This document shows, in pieces, positions 1-6,107 of a stretch of 6,398 bases of DNA (the first letter of the stretch is position 1; each line of letters opens with the position of its first letter). Both the position numbers and the translations under genes were made by a program. The DNA lies in the NCBI GenBank assembly GCA_030682595.1, contig JAUXNZ010000247.1:1-6398 (forward strand), written 5' to 3'. The stretch is from Rhodocyclaceae bacterium (lineage in GTDB: Bacteria > Pseudomonadota > Gammaproteobacteria > Burkholderiales > Rhodocyclaceae). The notes beneath the pieces are model-generated. The model was not told the origin of the DNA and searched no databases. It saw nothing but the letters and a program-made list of their open reading frames with translations.

Positions 1-384
1 GCTATGCCGCTGGATGTCGATCAGCGTGTCGATGGCGGCGCGGTAGAGCGGATCGGCGTCGCGGTTCTCGAGCGCGGCGAGATAGGTGGTCGCGCCGAGG
101 TCCGAGATCAGCAGAAAACCGCGTTCCCGATCCTGTGCCAGCACATCCGGCACCTGGGCGCCGGCGGCATGGAACAACTGCTGCACATGCAGCCATGGCT
201 GCACGTCTTCGTGCGGCGGTGGCGCGTCCATGACGATCAAGGTTTCGCCAGCGGCCGCAGCACCGTCAAATCTGACGCGCAGATAGCTGCGAAAGCTGGC
301 GTCATTCGATGCGGGCGCCAGGGTAAAGGCTTGCTCGGGAAACTGCGCCGTCAGCCAGTCATGAATTTGCTCGATCCGCGCCAC
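1..384 (-). CDS. amgK: AmgK-like sugar kinase (aminoglycoside phosphotransferase family), N-terminal part
   Basis: The gene runs leftward out of the window; 128 N-terminal codons are present of a family usually about 330-350 residues. The translation opens MARIEQIHDWLTAQFPEQAF and then shows hallmarks of the N-lobe of this kinase family: ASNDASFRSYLRV near residues 25-37, LIVMDAPPPHED near 48-59, and FLLISDLGATTYL near 90-102, the hinge-like segment. The catalytic loop and metal site (HxD...D) would lie beyond the edge and cannot be checked. Family knowledge: AmgK phosphorylates the anomeric carbon of MurNAc/GlcNAc for cytoplasmic peptidoglycan recycling, usually next to the nucleotidyltransferase murU. 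A location beside lptD-surA-pdxA-rsmA fits what I recall from Pseudomonas. The GTG start at 382-384 is chosen because it gives the family-typical N-terminus and has GGAA 8 nt upstream; GTG at 415-417 and TTG at 400-402 are alternatives. The phosphotransferase fold is confident; the exact substrate is inferred. Confidence 0.8.
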   Translation of the reverse strand, partial: MARIEQIHDWLTAQFPEQAFTLAPASNDASFRSYLRVRFDGAAAAGETLIVMDAPPPHEDVQPWLHVQQLFHAAGAQVPDVLAQDRERGFLLISDLGATTYLAALENRDADPLYRAAIDTLIDIQRHS

Positions 385-392
385 GTAAGGAA

Positions 393-396
393 TTCC
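393..396 (-). promoter_or_regulatory. Probable ribosome binding site of the amgK-like gene
   Basis: On the minus strand GGAA lies 8 nt before the GTG codon at 384-382. It is the only purine-rich Shine-Dalgarno-like stretch near the possible starts, so it supports GTG 384 over the two upstream start codons. It is part of the palindrome GGAATTCC (389-396). Confidence 0.4.
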
Positions 397-403
397 GGTC
401 AAA

Positions 404-412
404 TGATAGAAT
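404..412 (+). promoter_or_regulatory. Possible extended -10 promoter element for the lptD operon
   Basis: TGATAGAAT matches the extended -10 pattern TGnTATAAT with one mismatch and sits in an AT-rich island within GC-rich DNA. It would place the transcription start near 419, giving a 5' leader of about 58 nt before the lptD ATG. No convincing -35 hexamer lies 16-18 bp upstream, which is tolerated by extended -10 promoters. Prediction by eye only. Confidence 0.35.
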
Positions 413-417
413 TGCAC

Positions 418-426
418 ATTTTAACA
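418..426 (-). promoter_or_regulatory. Possible extended -10 promoter element for the amgK-like gene
   Basis: The minus strand reads TGTTAAAAT, an extended -10-like motif with one mismatch to TGnTATAAT. A start near 411 would give a leader of about 27 nt before the GTG at 384, containing the GGAA Shine-Dalgarno. No clear -35 is seen. It faces the plus-strand element across only 5 bp. Confidence 0.3.
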
Positions 427-476
427 TTGGCTTGACTGGCGCCCCGGCGCGCGGCACGGACAAAACGACGGCAACG

Positions 477-2975
477 ATGTTATTGGCATGGCTTCGGCGG
501 GCGGGGATTGCAGCGGGCTGGCTGGCGTTTGCCAGCGCCGGCGGTTTTGCCGTGGCCGCCGAAAACCTGCCGGCCCTGCGGGTTGATCCTTCACTGCTGG
601 GCGCCGCCGCCCCGGCCCGCCTGCTGGCGGAGCGTCCGCCCGAAGTGGCCGAGCGCGCGGCATTGGCGCCGCTGTATTCCGCCCATGCCGCGGCAGGGAT
701 CATGTCCGGCTTCACCGTCAAGTCGGTGCCGCCGGTCGACAAAAAAACCGCGCCAACGCATGTCAGGGCGCGCAACATCAGCGGTGTCAGCGAAGTCGAG
801 ATCATCGCCACAGGCGATGCCGAGGTGCAGCGCGGGGACGACATCCTGCGTGCCGACCGCATCATTTACCGGCAGGACGACGACGAGGTGGAGGCCAGCG
901 GTGCGGTGCGCCTGACCAGCCCGGATTCCATCATTACCGGTCCGCGCCTGCGCATGAAAATGGTGGACAGTACCGGTGAATTCGAAGCCCCCGTTTACAC
1001 CATCAGAACTCAGCCGAAAGAGGTGCCGGAAGTCGCGCTGACCATGGGCGGTTTGCCGGCGGTCGGCCCCGATGGCCAGGTCTTCGCGACGACCGGCAAA
1101 ATGTTGGCGCGCCAGCCCGTGACGGCGAGTGGTTCCGCTACGCGCCTGGAATTTCGCGGCGAAGACCAGTATCACCTGAAGCAGGCCAGCTACAGCACTT
1201 GCAAGCCGGGCGAGCGCGACTGGGAGATGGTTGTTGACACACTCGATCTCGACTACACCACCGCGACCGGCACGGCACGCCATGCCACGGTGCGTTTCAA
1301 GGACGTGCCCTTGATCTACACCCCCTGGATCAGTTTCCCGCTCGACAACGCCAGAAAGAGCGGTCTCCTGACCCCGACGATCGGCACGACCAGCAAGAGC
1401 GGCCTCGAAGTGACGGCGCCGTGGTACTGGAACATCGCGCCCAACATGGATGCAACCATTGCGCCCCGCCTGCTGTCGCGGCGCGGCCTGCAACTCAATA
1501 CCGAGTTTCGTTATCTCGATTACACCTACAGCGGCCAGGCGCGCGTCGAATATCTGCCGGGCGACAAACTGGCCAACCGCGATCGTTACGGCTACGCGCT
1601 GTTGCACAATCAAACGCTGGGTCATGGGTTTGCGACGAGCCTCAACCTCAACGGCGTTTCCGACGACAATTATTTCAGCGACCTGTCGACGCGCGTGGCG
1701 GCGGTATCGCAGGGCAACCTGCTGCGCCAGGGCGTGCTGACTTACGGCGGCCCCTGGTACAGCGCCGCATTGAATGTGCAAACCTATCAGACCCTGGCGG
1801 ATCTGCCTTCGCCGTATCGCCGCCTGCCTCAGTTGACGGGAACGGCCAATCGCTACGATCTGCCGCTGGGCCTGACGTTCAACCTGAATGCGGAGTACGT
1901 GAACTTCGACCATCCGACGGAGTTGCTCGGCAAGCGCACCACGCTCTACCCGCAACTTTCGCTGCCGCTGACCACCGCGGCGTTCTGGTTGACGCCGAAG
2001 GTTGGCGTTCACTCCACCCATTATCAGTTGAGCGGGCAGGAGCGCCTGGCCGCGACGGACTACCGCAAAACCGTGCCGCTGCAGCAAAGCCGTGCGCTGC
2101 CGATCTACAGCGTCGATGGCGGCTTTGTCCTGGAGCGCACGCTCGATGCCGGCTGGTTCGACCGCCCGCTGCTGCAGACGCTCGAACCGCGCGCCTTCTA
2201 TCTGTATGTGCCGACCCGCGATCAGAGCACTTTGCCCGTCTTTGACACCGGCATCGCCAGCTTCAGCCATTCCCAGATGTTTGCCGAGAATCGCTATGCC
2301 GGCGGCGACCGCATCGCCAACGCCAATCAGCTCACGCTGGCCTTGACGTCGCGCCTGCTTGATCCGGCTTCCGGAGCGGAACTCCTGCGCGCCACGCTCG
2401 GCCAGCTCCATTACTTCACGCAGCAGGCGGTAACCCTGCCGGGCGAGACGGCGCGCAACGAACGTTCGGCGGACATCCTCGCGGCGCTGTCCGGCCAGGT
2501 GCTGCCCAAAACCTATGCCGATTTCGGCTGGCAATACAATCCGCGCGACAAGCTGACCGAGCGACTGCTGCTGGGCGGCCGTTATCATCCGGCCCCCGGG
2601 CAGATCTTCAACGCGGGCTACCGCTACGCGCGCGACCTGCTCGGCCAGATTGACGTGTCCGCCCAATGGCCGCTCGCCAAGGTGCTGGGCCCCGGCTGGC
2701 ACGGCGTGGGCCGCTACAACTATTCGACCAAGGAAAAGCGCGTCATCGAAACCATTGGCGGTCTTGAATACAATGCCGGTTGCTGGATCGGGCGTTTCGT
2801 CGTGCAACGGCTGGCGACGATCGCCGACAAGCCGACCACCGCCCTGTTCTTCCAGCTGGAGCTCAACGATTTCTCGCGCATCGGGTCCAACCCGCTGGAA
2901 CTCCTGCGGCGCAACATCCCCGGCTATGGCGTCATCAATCAACCCACCGCCGATCCGGTATTCGCCGCCCAATAA
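477..2975 (+). CDS. lptD: LPS-assembly protein LptD (outer-membrane LPS translocon)
   Basis: Outer-membrane beta-barrel that, plugged by the lipoprotein LptE, receives LPS from the periplasmic LptA bridge and inserts it into the outer leaflet. The ATG at 477 gives 832 residues and a good signal peptide: MLLAWLRR, a hydrophobic stretch to about residue 25, then AVA-A near 25-28 as cleavage site. After a linker follows the LptA/OstA-like jellyroll (about residues 100-170, with ATGDAEVQRGDDILRADRIIY and ASGAVRLTSPD), then the OstA C-terminal region and barrel from about 255 (RDWEMVVDTLDLDY, FKDVPLIYTPWISFPLDNARKSG) to the end (FFQLELNDFSRIGSNPLELL). Only two cysteines exist, Cys242 in YSTC and Cys769 in NAGCW. 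They match the positions of E. coli Cys173 and Cys725; counterparts of Cys31 and Cys724 are missing. A TTG at 432 would add 15 residues ahead of the signal peptide and is less likely. No strong Shine-Dalgarno precedes 477. First gene of the run; surA follows after 15 bp. Confidence 0.96.
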   Translation: MLLAWLRRAGIAAGWLAFASAGGFAVAAENLPALRVDPSLLGAAAPARLLAERPPEVAERAALAPLYSAHAAAGIMSGFTVKSVPPVDKKTAPTHVRARNISGVSEVEIIATGDAEVQRGDDILRADRIIYRQDDDEVEASGAVRLTSPDSIITGPRLRMKMVDSTGEFEAPVYTIRTQPKEVPEVALTMGGLPAVGPDGQVFATTGKMLARQPVTASGSATRLEFRGEDQYHLKQASYSTCKPGERDWEMVVDTLDLDYTTATGTARHATVRFKDVPLIYTPWISFPLDNARKSGLLTPTIGTTSKSGLEVTAPWYWNIAPNMDATIAPRLLSRRGLQLNTEFRYLDYTYSGQARVEYLPGDKLANRDRYGYALLHNQTLGHGFATSLNLNGVSDDNYFSDLSTRVAAVSQGNLLRQGVLTYGGPWYSAALNVQTYQTLADLPSPYRRLPQLTGTANRYDLPLGLTFNLNAEYVNFDHPTELLGKRTTLYPQLSLPLTTAAFWLTPKVGVHSTHYQLSGQERLAATDYRKTVPLQQSRALPIYSVDGGFVLERTLDAGWFDRPLLQTLEPRAFYLYVPTRDQSTLPVFDTGIASFSHSQMFAENRYAGGDRIANANQLTLALTSRLLDPASGAELLRATLGQLHYFTQQAVTLPGETARNERSADILAALSGQVLPKTYADFGWQYNPRDKLTERLLLGGRYHPAPGQIFNAGYRYARDLLGQIDVSAQWPLAKVLGPGWHGVGRYNYSTKEKRVIETIGGLEYNAGCWIGRFVVQRLATIADKPTTALFFQLELNDFSRIGSNPLELLRRNIPGYGVINQPTADPVFAAQ

Positions 2976-2990
2976 ATTCGCTGCCCAATC

Positions 2991-4304
2991 ATGCCGACAA
3001 TGAAACTCCTACCGATTTTCCTGTTCTGCCTGTCCCTCCTGCCGCAGGCTGCCCTTGCCCAGGCGCGAAAGCCCGCTGCCGCCGTTGCCATTGACCGGGT
3101 GATTGCCGTCGTCAATGACGAAGCGATTACCCAGCACGAGTTGCGGGATCGCCTGTTGCTGGTCGAGCGTCAGCTGCGGCAGCGCGGCACGGCACTGCCG
3201 CCGCGCGATGTGCTCGAAAAGCAATTGCTGGAACGCCTGATTGTCGATCGTCTGCAAAAACAGTTTGCCAATGAAACGGGCCTGCGGATTCCCGATGCCG
3301 AACTCGACGTCGCGCTGCGCCGGATCGCCGAAAACAACCGCATGTCGCTGGCCGACTTTCGTGGCGCGCTCGAGCGGGACGGCGTCGAATGGCGACGTTT
3401 CCGGGAAGAAATCCGCGACGAGATGATCATCAGTCGGCTGCGTGACCGCGAAGTGGAAAGCCGCATCGTCGTGTCCGATGGCGAAATCGACAACTATCTC
3501 GCCCACCCCGGGCAGGCCGACCAGGCGGCGCTGGTCGCGCTCGGTCACATCATTGTGCGCGTGCCGGAGAAGGCCGACCCCGGCAAGCTGGCGCAGTTGC
3601 GCGCGCGCGCCGAGGACGCCCTGGCGCGCATCAAGGGCGGACAGGATTTCGGCCAGGTGGCCGCCAGTTATTCCGAGGCCGCCGATGCCCTGTCCGGCGG
3701 CCTGCTGGAACCGCGTCCGGCGGATCGGCTGCCGACCCTCTATGCCGAGGCGATTGCCGGCCTGCAGCCGGGCGAGGTGAGTGGAATCCTGCGCTCGCCG
3801 GCGGGTTTCCATATCGTCAAGCTGTTTGAGCGGCGCGGCGGCAGCGCGGTCGGCGCGACGATCCGCCAGACGCGCGCCCGGCATATCCTGCTCAAGGTGA
3901 ATGAGCTGGTGGCGTCCGAAGAAGCGCGCCACAAGCTGGTCGGCCTCAAGGAGCGGCTGGATAATGGCGCCGATTTCGCCGAACTCGCGCGCCTCTATTC
4001 CAACGACCTGTCGGCGGCCAAGGGCGGCGATCTGGGCTGGCTGTATCAGGGCGATACCGTGCCCGATTTCGAGCGGGCGATGGACGCACTCAAGATCGGC
4101 GAGACCAGCGCACCCGTCCAATCGCCCTTCGGCTGGCACCTGATCCAGGTGCAAGAACGCAAGAACGCCGCGGCCGGTGACGAGCGCAAGCGCCTGATGG
4201 CGAGGCAGGCACTGAAGGAGCGCAAGTCCGACGAGGCTTACGAAGACTGGTTGCGGCAACTGCGCGATCGCGCCTATGTCGAGTATCGACTTGAAGAGCG
4301 CTGA
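2991..4304 (+). CDS. surA: Periplasmic chaperone and peptidyl-prolyl isomerase SurA
   Basis: SurA binds unfolded outer-membrane proteins, including LptD, in the periplasm and delivers them to the BAM complex. The 437-residue product (E. coli SurA is 428) has a signal peptide (hydrophobic LLPIFLFCLSLLPQAALA, cleavage near residue 24), the SurA N-domain (AIDRVIAVVNDEAITQHEL onward, about 35-165) and two parvulin domains. Parvulin 1 spans about 180-285 (GHIIVRV, FGQVAASYSEAADALSGG, AGFHIVKL). Parvulin 2 spans about 290-395 (RARHILLK, FAELARLYSNDLSAAKGGDLGW, FGWHLIQV). Parvulin 2 keeps His298, Asp339, the GGDLGW motif (345-350) and His383; parvulin 1 has Glu229 in place of Asp and GGLLEP in place of GGDLGW, so it is probably not catalytic. 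The start may be the ATG at 2991 or the in-frame ATG at 3000 (MKLLPIF...); neither has a clear Shine-Dalgarno, so coupling to lptD translation is likely. The 3' end overlaps pdxA by 29 bp. Confidence 0.95.
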   Translation: MPTMKLLPIFLFCLSLLPQAALAQARKPAAAVAIDRVIAVVNDEAITQHELRDRLLLVERQLRQRGTALPPRDVLEKQLLERLIVDRLQKQFANETGLRIPDAELDVALRRIAENNRMSLADFRGALERDGVEWRRFREEIRDEMIISRLRDREVESRIVVSDGEIDNYLAHPGQADQAALVALGHIIVRVPEKADPGKLAQLRARAEDALARIKGGQDFGQVAASYSEAADALSGGLLEPRPADRLPTLYAEAIAGLQPGEVSGILRSPAGFHIVKLFERRGGSAVGATIRQTRARHILLKVNELVASEEARHKLVGLKERLDNGADFAELARLYSNDLSAAKGGDLGWLYQGDTVPDFERAMDALKIGETSAPVQSPFGWHLIQVQERKNAAAGDERKRLMARQALKERKSDEAYEDWLRQLRDRAYVEYRLEER

Positions 4305-5241
4305 ACTTCCGGTCATTGCGGTAACGTCGGGCGAACCGGCTGGCATCGGCCCGGAGCTTTGCCTGTCATTGGTCGCGCGCGAATTTCCGGCGCGTCTCGT
4401 TGTGCTGGGCGATAAGGCGCTGATCGAGGAACGCGCACGGATGCTCGGCCGCGCTCTTGCCGGACTGGAAATATTGCACGTGCCGCTTGCCGCATCGAGC
4501 GTACCGGGAAAGCTGGATGTCAGGAACGCCCCCTATGTCTTGGCGCTGCTCGATCGAGCGCTGAAAGGATGCGTTTCCGGCGAATATGCCGCGCTGGTCA
4601 CCGCGCCGGTGCACAAGGGCGTCATCAACGATGCCGGCATGGCGTTCACCGGCCATACCGAATATCTGGCGGAAAAAACCGCCACGCCGCGCGTCGTCAT
4701 GATGCTCGCTGGAGCGGGTCTGCGTGTCGCGCTGGCGACGACCCACTTGCCGTTGAAAGACGTTGCCGCCGCGCTCACGCCGGGCGAACTGGAAACCACG
4801 CTACGCATCCTGCACGCCGACCTGCGCGGCAAGTTCGGTTTCGACAATCCCCGGATCCTGGTTGCCGGCCTCAACCCGCATGCTGGTGAGGGCGGCCACA
4901 TGGGGCGCGAAGAGATCGAGGTGATCACGCCGGTGCTCGACAAACTGCGGCAGGAAGGCATGGACCTGGTCGGTCCGCTGCCGGCCGATACGCTGTTTAC
5001 CAGGAACGTTCTGGCGGGTGCGCATGCGCAACTGGCGATGTACCACGACCAGGGGCTGGCGGTGCTCAAGTATGCCGCCTTCGATGAGGGCATCAACGTG
5101 ACGCTCGGCCTGCCGATCATCCGCACTTCGGTCGACCATGGCACCGCGCTCGATCTGGCCGGCACCGGCCGGGCTTCGCCTGCCAGCCTGTTCGCGGCCG
5201 TCGAAGCGGCGATCGACATGGCGCGGCGCAAGGCCGCATGA
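4276..5241 (+). CDS. pdxA: 4-hydroxythreonine-4-phosphate dehydrogenase PdxA
   Basis: Cytoplasmic, metal-dependent NAD oxidoreductase of the DXP-dependent vitamin B6 pathway. It oxidises 4-phosphohydroxy-L-threonine; the product decarboxylates to 3-amino-2-oxopropyl phosphate, which PdxJ condenses to pyridoxine phosphate. The 321-residue protein carries the family signature VIAVTSGEPAGIGPELC at the N-terminus, VTAPVHKGVIN near 109-119, and GHTEYLAEKT with His127 (substrate contact). The three metal-binding histidines are present: His157 in TTHLPLKDV, His202 in GLNPHAGEGGHMG and His257 in MYHDQGLAVLKY. The C-terminal INVTLGLPIIRTSVDHGTALDLAG is also intact, so the enzyme looks functional. The start at 4276 lies inside surA (29-bp overlap) and has no obvious Shine-Dalgarno; TTG at 4291, which would give MKSAELPVIAV, is an alternative closer to the usual family start. 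The stop overlaps the rsmA start as ATGA. Confidence 0.96.
   Translation: MSSIDLKSAELPVIAVTSGEPAGIGPELCLSLVAREFPARLVVLGDKALIEERARMLGRALAGLEILHVPLAASSVPGKLDVRNAPYVLALLDRALKGCVSGEYAALVTAPVHKGVINDAGMAFTGHTEYLAEKTATPRVVMMLAGAGLRVALATTHLPLKDVAAALTPGELETTLRILHADLRGKFGFDNPRILVAGLNPHAGEGGHMGREEIEVITPVLDKLRQEGMDLVGPLPADTLFTRNVLAGAHAQLAMYHDQGLAVLKYAAFDEGINVTLGLPIIRTSVDHGTALDLAGTGRASPASLFAAVEAAIDMARRKAA
5230..5233 (+). promoter_or_regulatory. Probable ribosome binding site of rsmA
   Basis: AAGG lies 4 nt before the rsmA ATG at 5238, inside the end of pdxA. The spacing is short, but together with the ATGA stop/start overlap it supports this start and translational coupling to pdxA. Confidence 0.35.
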
Positions 5242-6065
5242 GCGTGCAGGGGCATCAAGCGCGCAAGCGCTTTGGCCAGAACTTCCTTGTCTCGCCGGGC
5301 GTCATCCGCAAGATCGTCGACGCCGTTGCACCGCGCGCGGGTGATACCGTCGTCGAGATCGGCCCCGGCCTCGGCGCGCTTACCGAACCGTTGCTGGAGC
5401 GCCTTGACCATCTGCACGTCGTCGAGATCGACCGCGACCTGATCGTGCGCCTGCGCGAGCGCTTTCCGCCGGAACGGCTGACGATCCACGCGGGCGACGC
5501 ACTCAAATTCAATTTCGGCGCGCTTAAGGCTGACGGGCCACTGAAAATTATCGGCAACCTGCCCTACAATATTTCCAGTCCGCTGCTGTTCCATCTCGCC
5601 GACTATGCGGATCGCGTCGCCGAGATGCACTTCATGCTGCAAAAGGAAGTGGTGGATCGCATGGTGGCGGCACCGGGCGGCGACTATGGCCGGCTGTCGG
5701 TGATGCTGCAATATCGCTACAGCATGGAGCGACTGTTCATCGTGCCGCCAGGTTCGTTCAACCCGGCGCCGAAAGTCGATTCGGCGGTGGTGCGCATGCT
5801 GCCGCTGAAAATGAACTGTTCCGGCGGGACGACGCCGGAAGTCGGTGCTGGCGAGACGGCGACCGATCTCGCGCTGTTTGCGCGTCTGGTGCAGGCGGCC
5901 TTCTCCCAGCGCCGCAAGATGCTGAGGAATACGCTCAAGGAATTCGGCGGGGAAAGCCTGCTGGAAGCGCAGGGCATTGCGCCGACGGCGCGTGCGGAAA
6001 CTTTGTCTGTTGCCGACTATGTGCGTCTTGCCAATGCGCTGGCCGCGCGGTTGGAAACAAAATAA
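5238..6065 (+). CDS. rsmA: 16S rRNA (adenine1518-N6/adenine1519-N6)-dimethyltransferase RsmA (KsgA)
   Basis: SAM-dependent enzyme that dimethylates the two adjacent adenines in the 3'-terminal hairpin (helix 45) of 16S rRNA late in 30S assembly; its loss gives kasugamycin resistance in E. coli. The 275-residue product is full length (E. coli 273). It starts with the family segment KRFGQNFLVSPGVIRKIVDAV. SAM motif I is VEIGPGLGALTE (Gly42, Gly44, Gly46) and the acidic motif II is VVEIDRDL. The catalytic motif IV is NLPYNISSPLLFHL (Asn107-Tyr110). Further conserved segments are FMLQKEVVDRMVA, YGRLSVMLQYRY, VPPGSFNPAPKVDSAVV and FSQRRKMLRNTL. Residues about 191-211 form a less conserved, Gly/Thr-rich stretch encoded over a perfect hairpin (5819-5840). 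The ATG overlaps the pdxA stop by 4 bp (ATGA). In E. coli apaG-apaH follow; here rsmA ends at a terminator facing ftsZ. Confidence 0.97.
   Translation: MSVQGHQARKRFGQNFLVSPGVIRKIVDAVAPRAGDTVVEIGPGLGALTEPLLERLDHLHVVEIDRDLIVRLRERFPPERLTIHAGDALKFNFGALKADGPLKIIGNLPYNISSPLLFHLADYADRVAEMHFMLQKEVVDRMVAAPGGDYGRLSVMLQYRYSMERLFIVPPGSFNPAPKVDSAVVRMLPLKMNCSGGTTPEVGAGETATDLALFARLVQAAFSQRRKMLRNTLKEFGGESLLEAQGIAPTARAETLSVADYVRLANALAARLETK
5819..5840. repeat. Perfect inverted repeat inside rsmA
   Basis: TTCCGGCG (5819-5826) and CGCCGGAA (5833-5840) are exact reverse complements separated by the 6 nt GGACGA. The RNA could form an 8-bp GC-rich hairpin. It falls in the codons for a variable surface stretch of RsmA between LPLKMNC and the FSQRRKMLRN segment. 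No U-tract follows, so it is not an intrinsic terminator. The role, if any, is unknown. Confidence 0.6.
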
Positions 6066-6099
6066 TCCCCGGGGGAGGCGATTCCCCGGGGTTATTTTT
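6061..6099. terminator. Bidirectional Rho-independent terminator between rsmA and ftsZ
   Basis: The stem pairs AATAA (6061-6065) plus CCCCGGGG (6067-6074) with CCCCGGGG (6084-6091) plus TTATT (6092-6096). There is a single bulged T at 6066 and a 9-nt loop (6075-6083). On the plus strand the stem runs into a U-rich end (TTATTTTT, 6092-6099). On the minus strand it is followed by ATTATTTTGTTT, so both the rsmA and ftsZ transcripts can stop here. The left arm overlaps the rsmA stop codon. This is the only intrinsic terminator I see in the window. Confidence 0.85.
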
Positions 6100-6107
6100 C
6101 GTGACGC

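Noticed and set aside
389..420. Sigma-E (RpoE) type promoter for lptD, suggested by GGAATT at 389
   Set aside because: E. coli lptD-surA is sigma-E controlled, so I looked. There is no matching -10 (TCTGA-like) at the right distance, and GGAATT is part of the palindrome GGAATTCC.
4..435. A 143-codon plus-strand frame at the left edge
   Set aside because: The opposite strand encodes the conserved kinase N-terminus over the same bases, so this is its shadow.
432..476. TTG start giving a 15-residue longer LptD
   Set aside because: It would put a polar segment in front of an otherwise standard signal peptide and has no Shine-Dalgarno; ATG 477 is better.
1421..2245. A 274-codon same-strand open frame inside lptD
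   Set aside because: Out-of-frame reading of the LptD barrel; Arg/Ala/Pro-rich and with no independent ribosome binding site.
591..2972. A 793-codon open frame antisense to lptD
   Set aside because: It is codon-aligned with lptD, so its stops would need TTA, CTA or TCA in the sense strand, which are rare in this GC-rich gene. The translation resembles no family I know and is Arg/Gln/Val-rich in the way shadows are.
3009..4346. A 445-codon open frame antisense to surA
   Set aside because: Same cause as for lptD: codon-aligned with a GC-rich gene with strong family signatures. No recognisable domain.
4533..5711. A 392-codon open frame antisense to pdxA and rsmA
   Set aside because: It crosses two well-supported genes, is aligned with rsmA codons, changes composition at the gene boundary and shows no domain.
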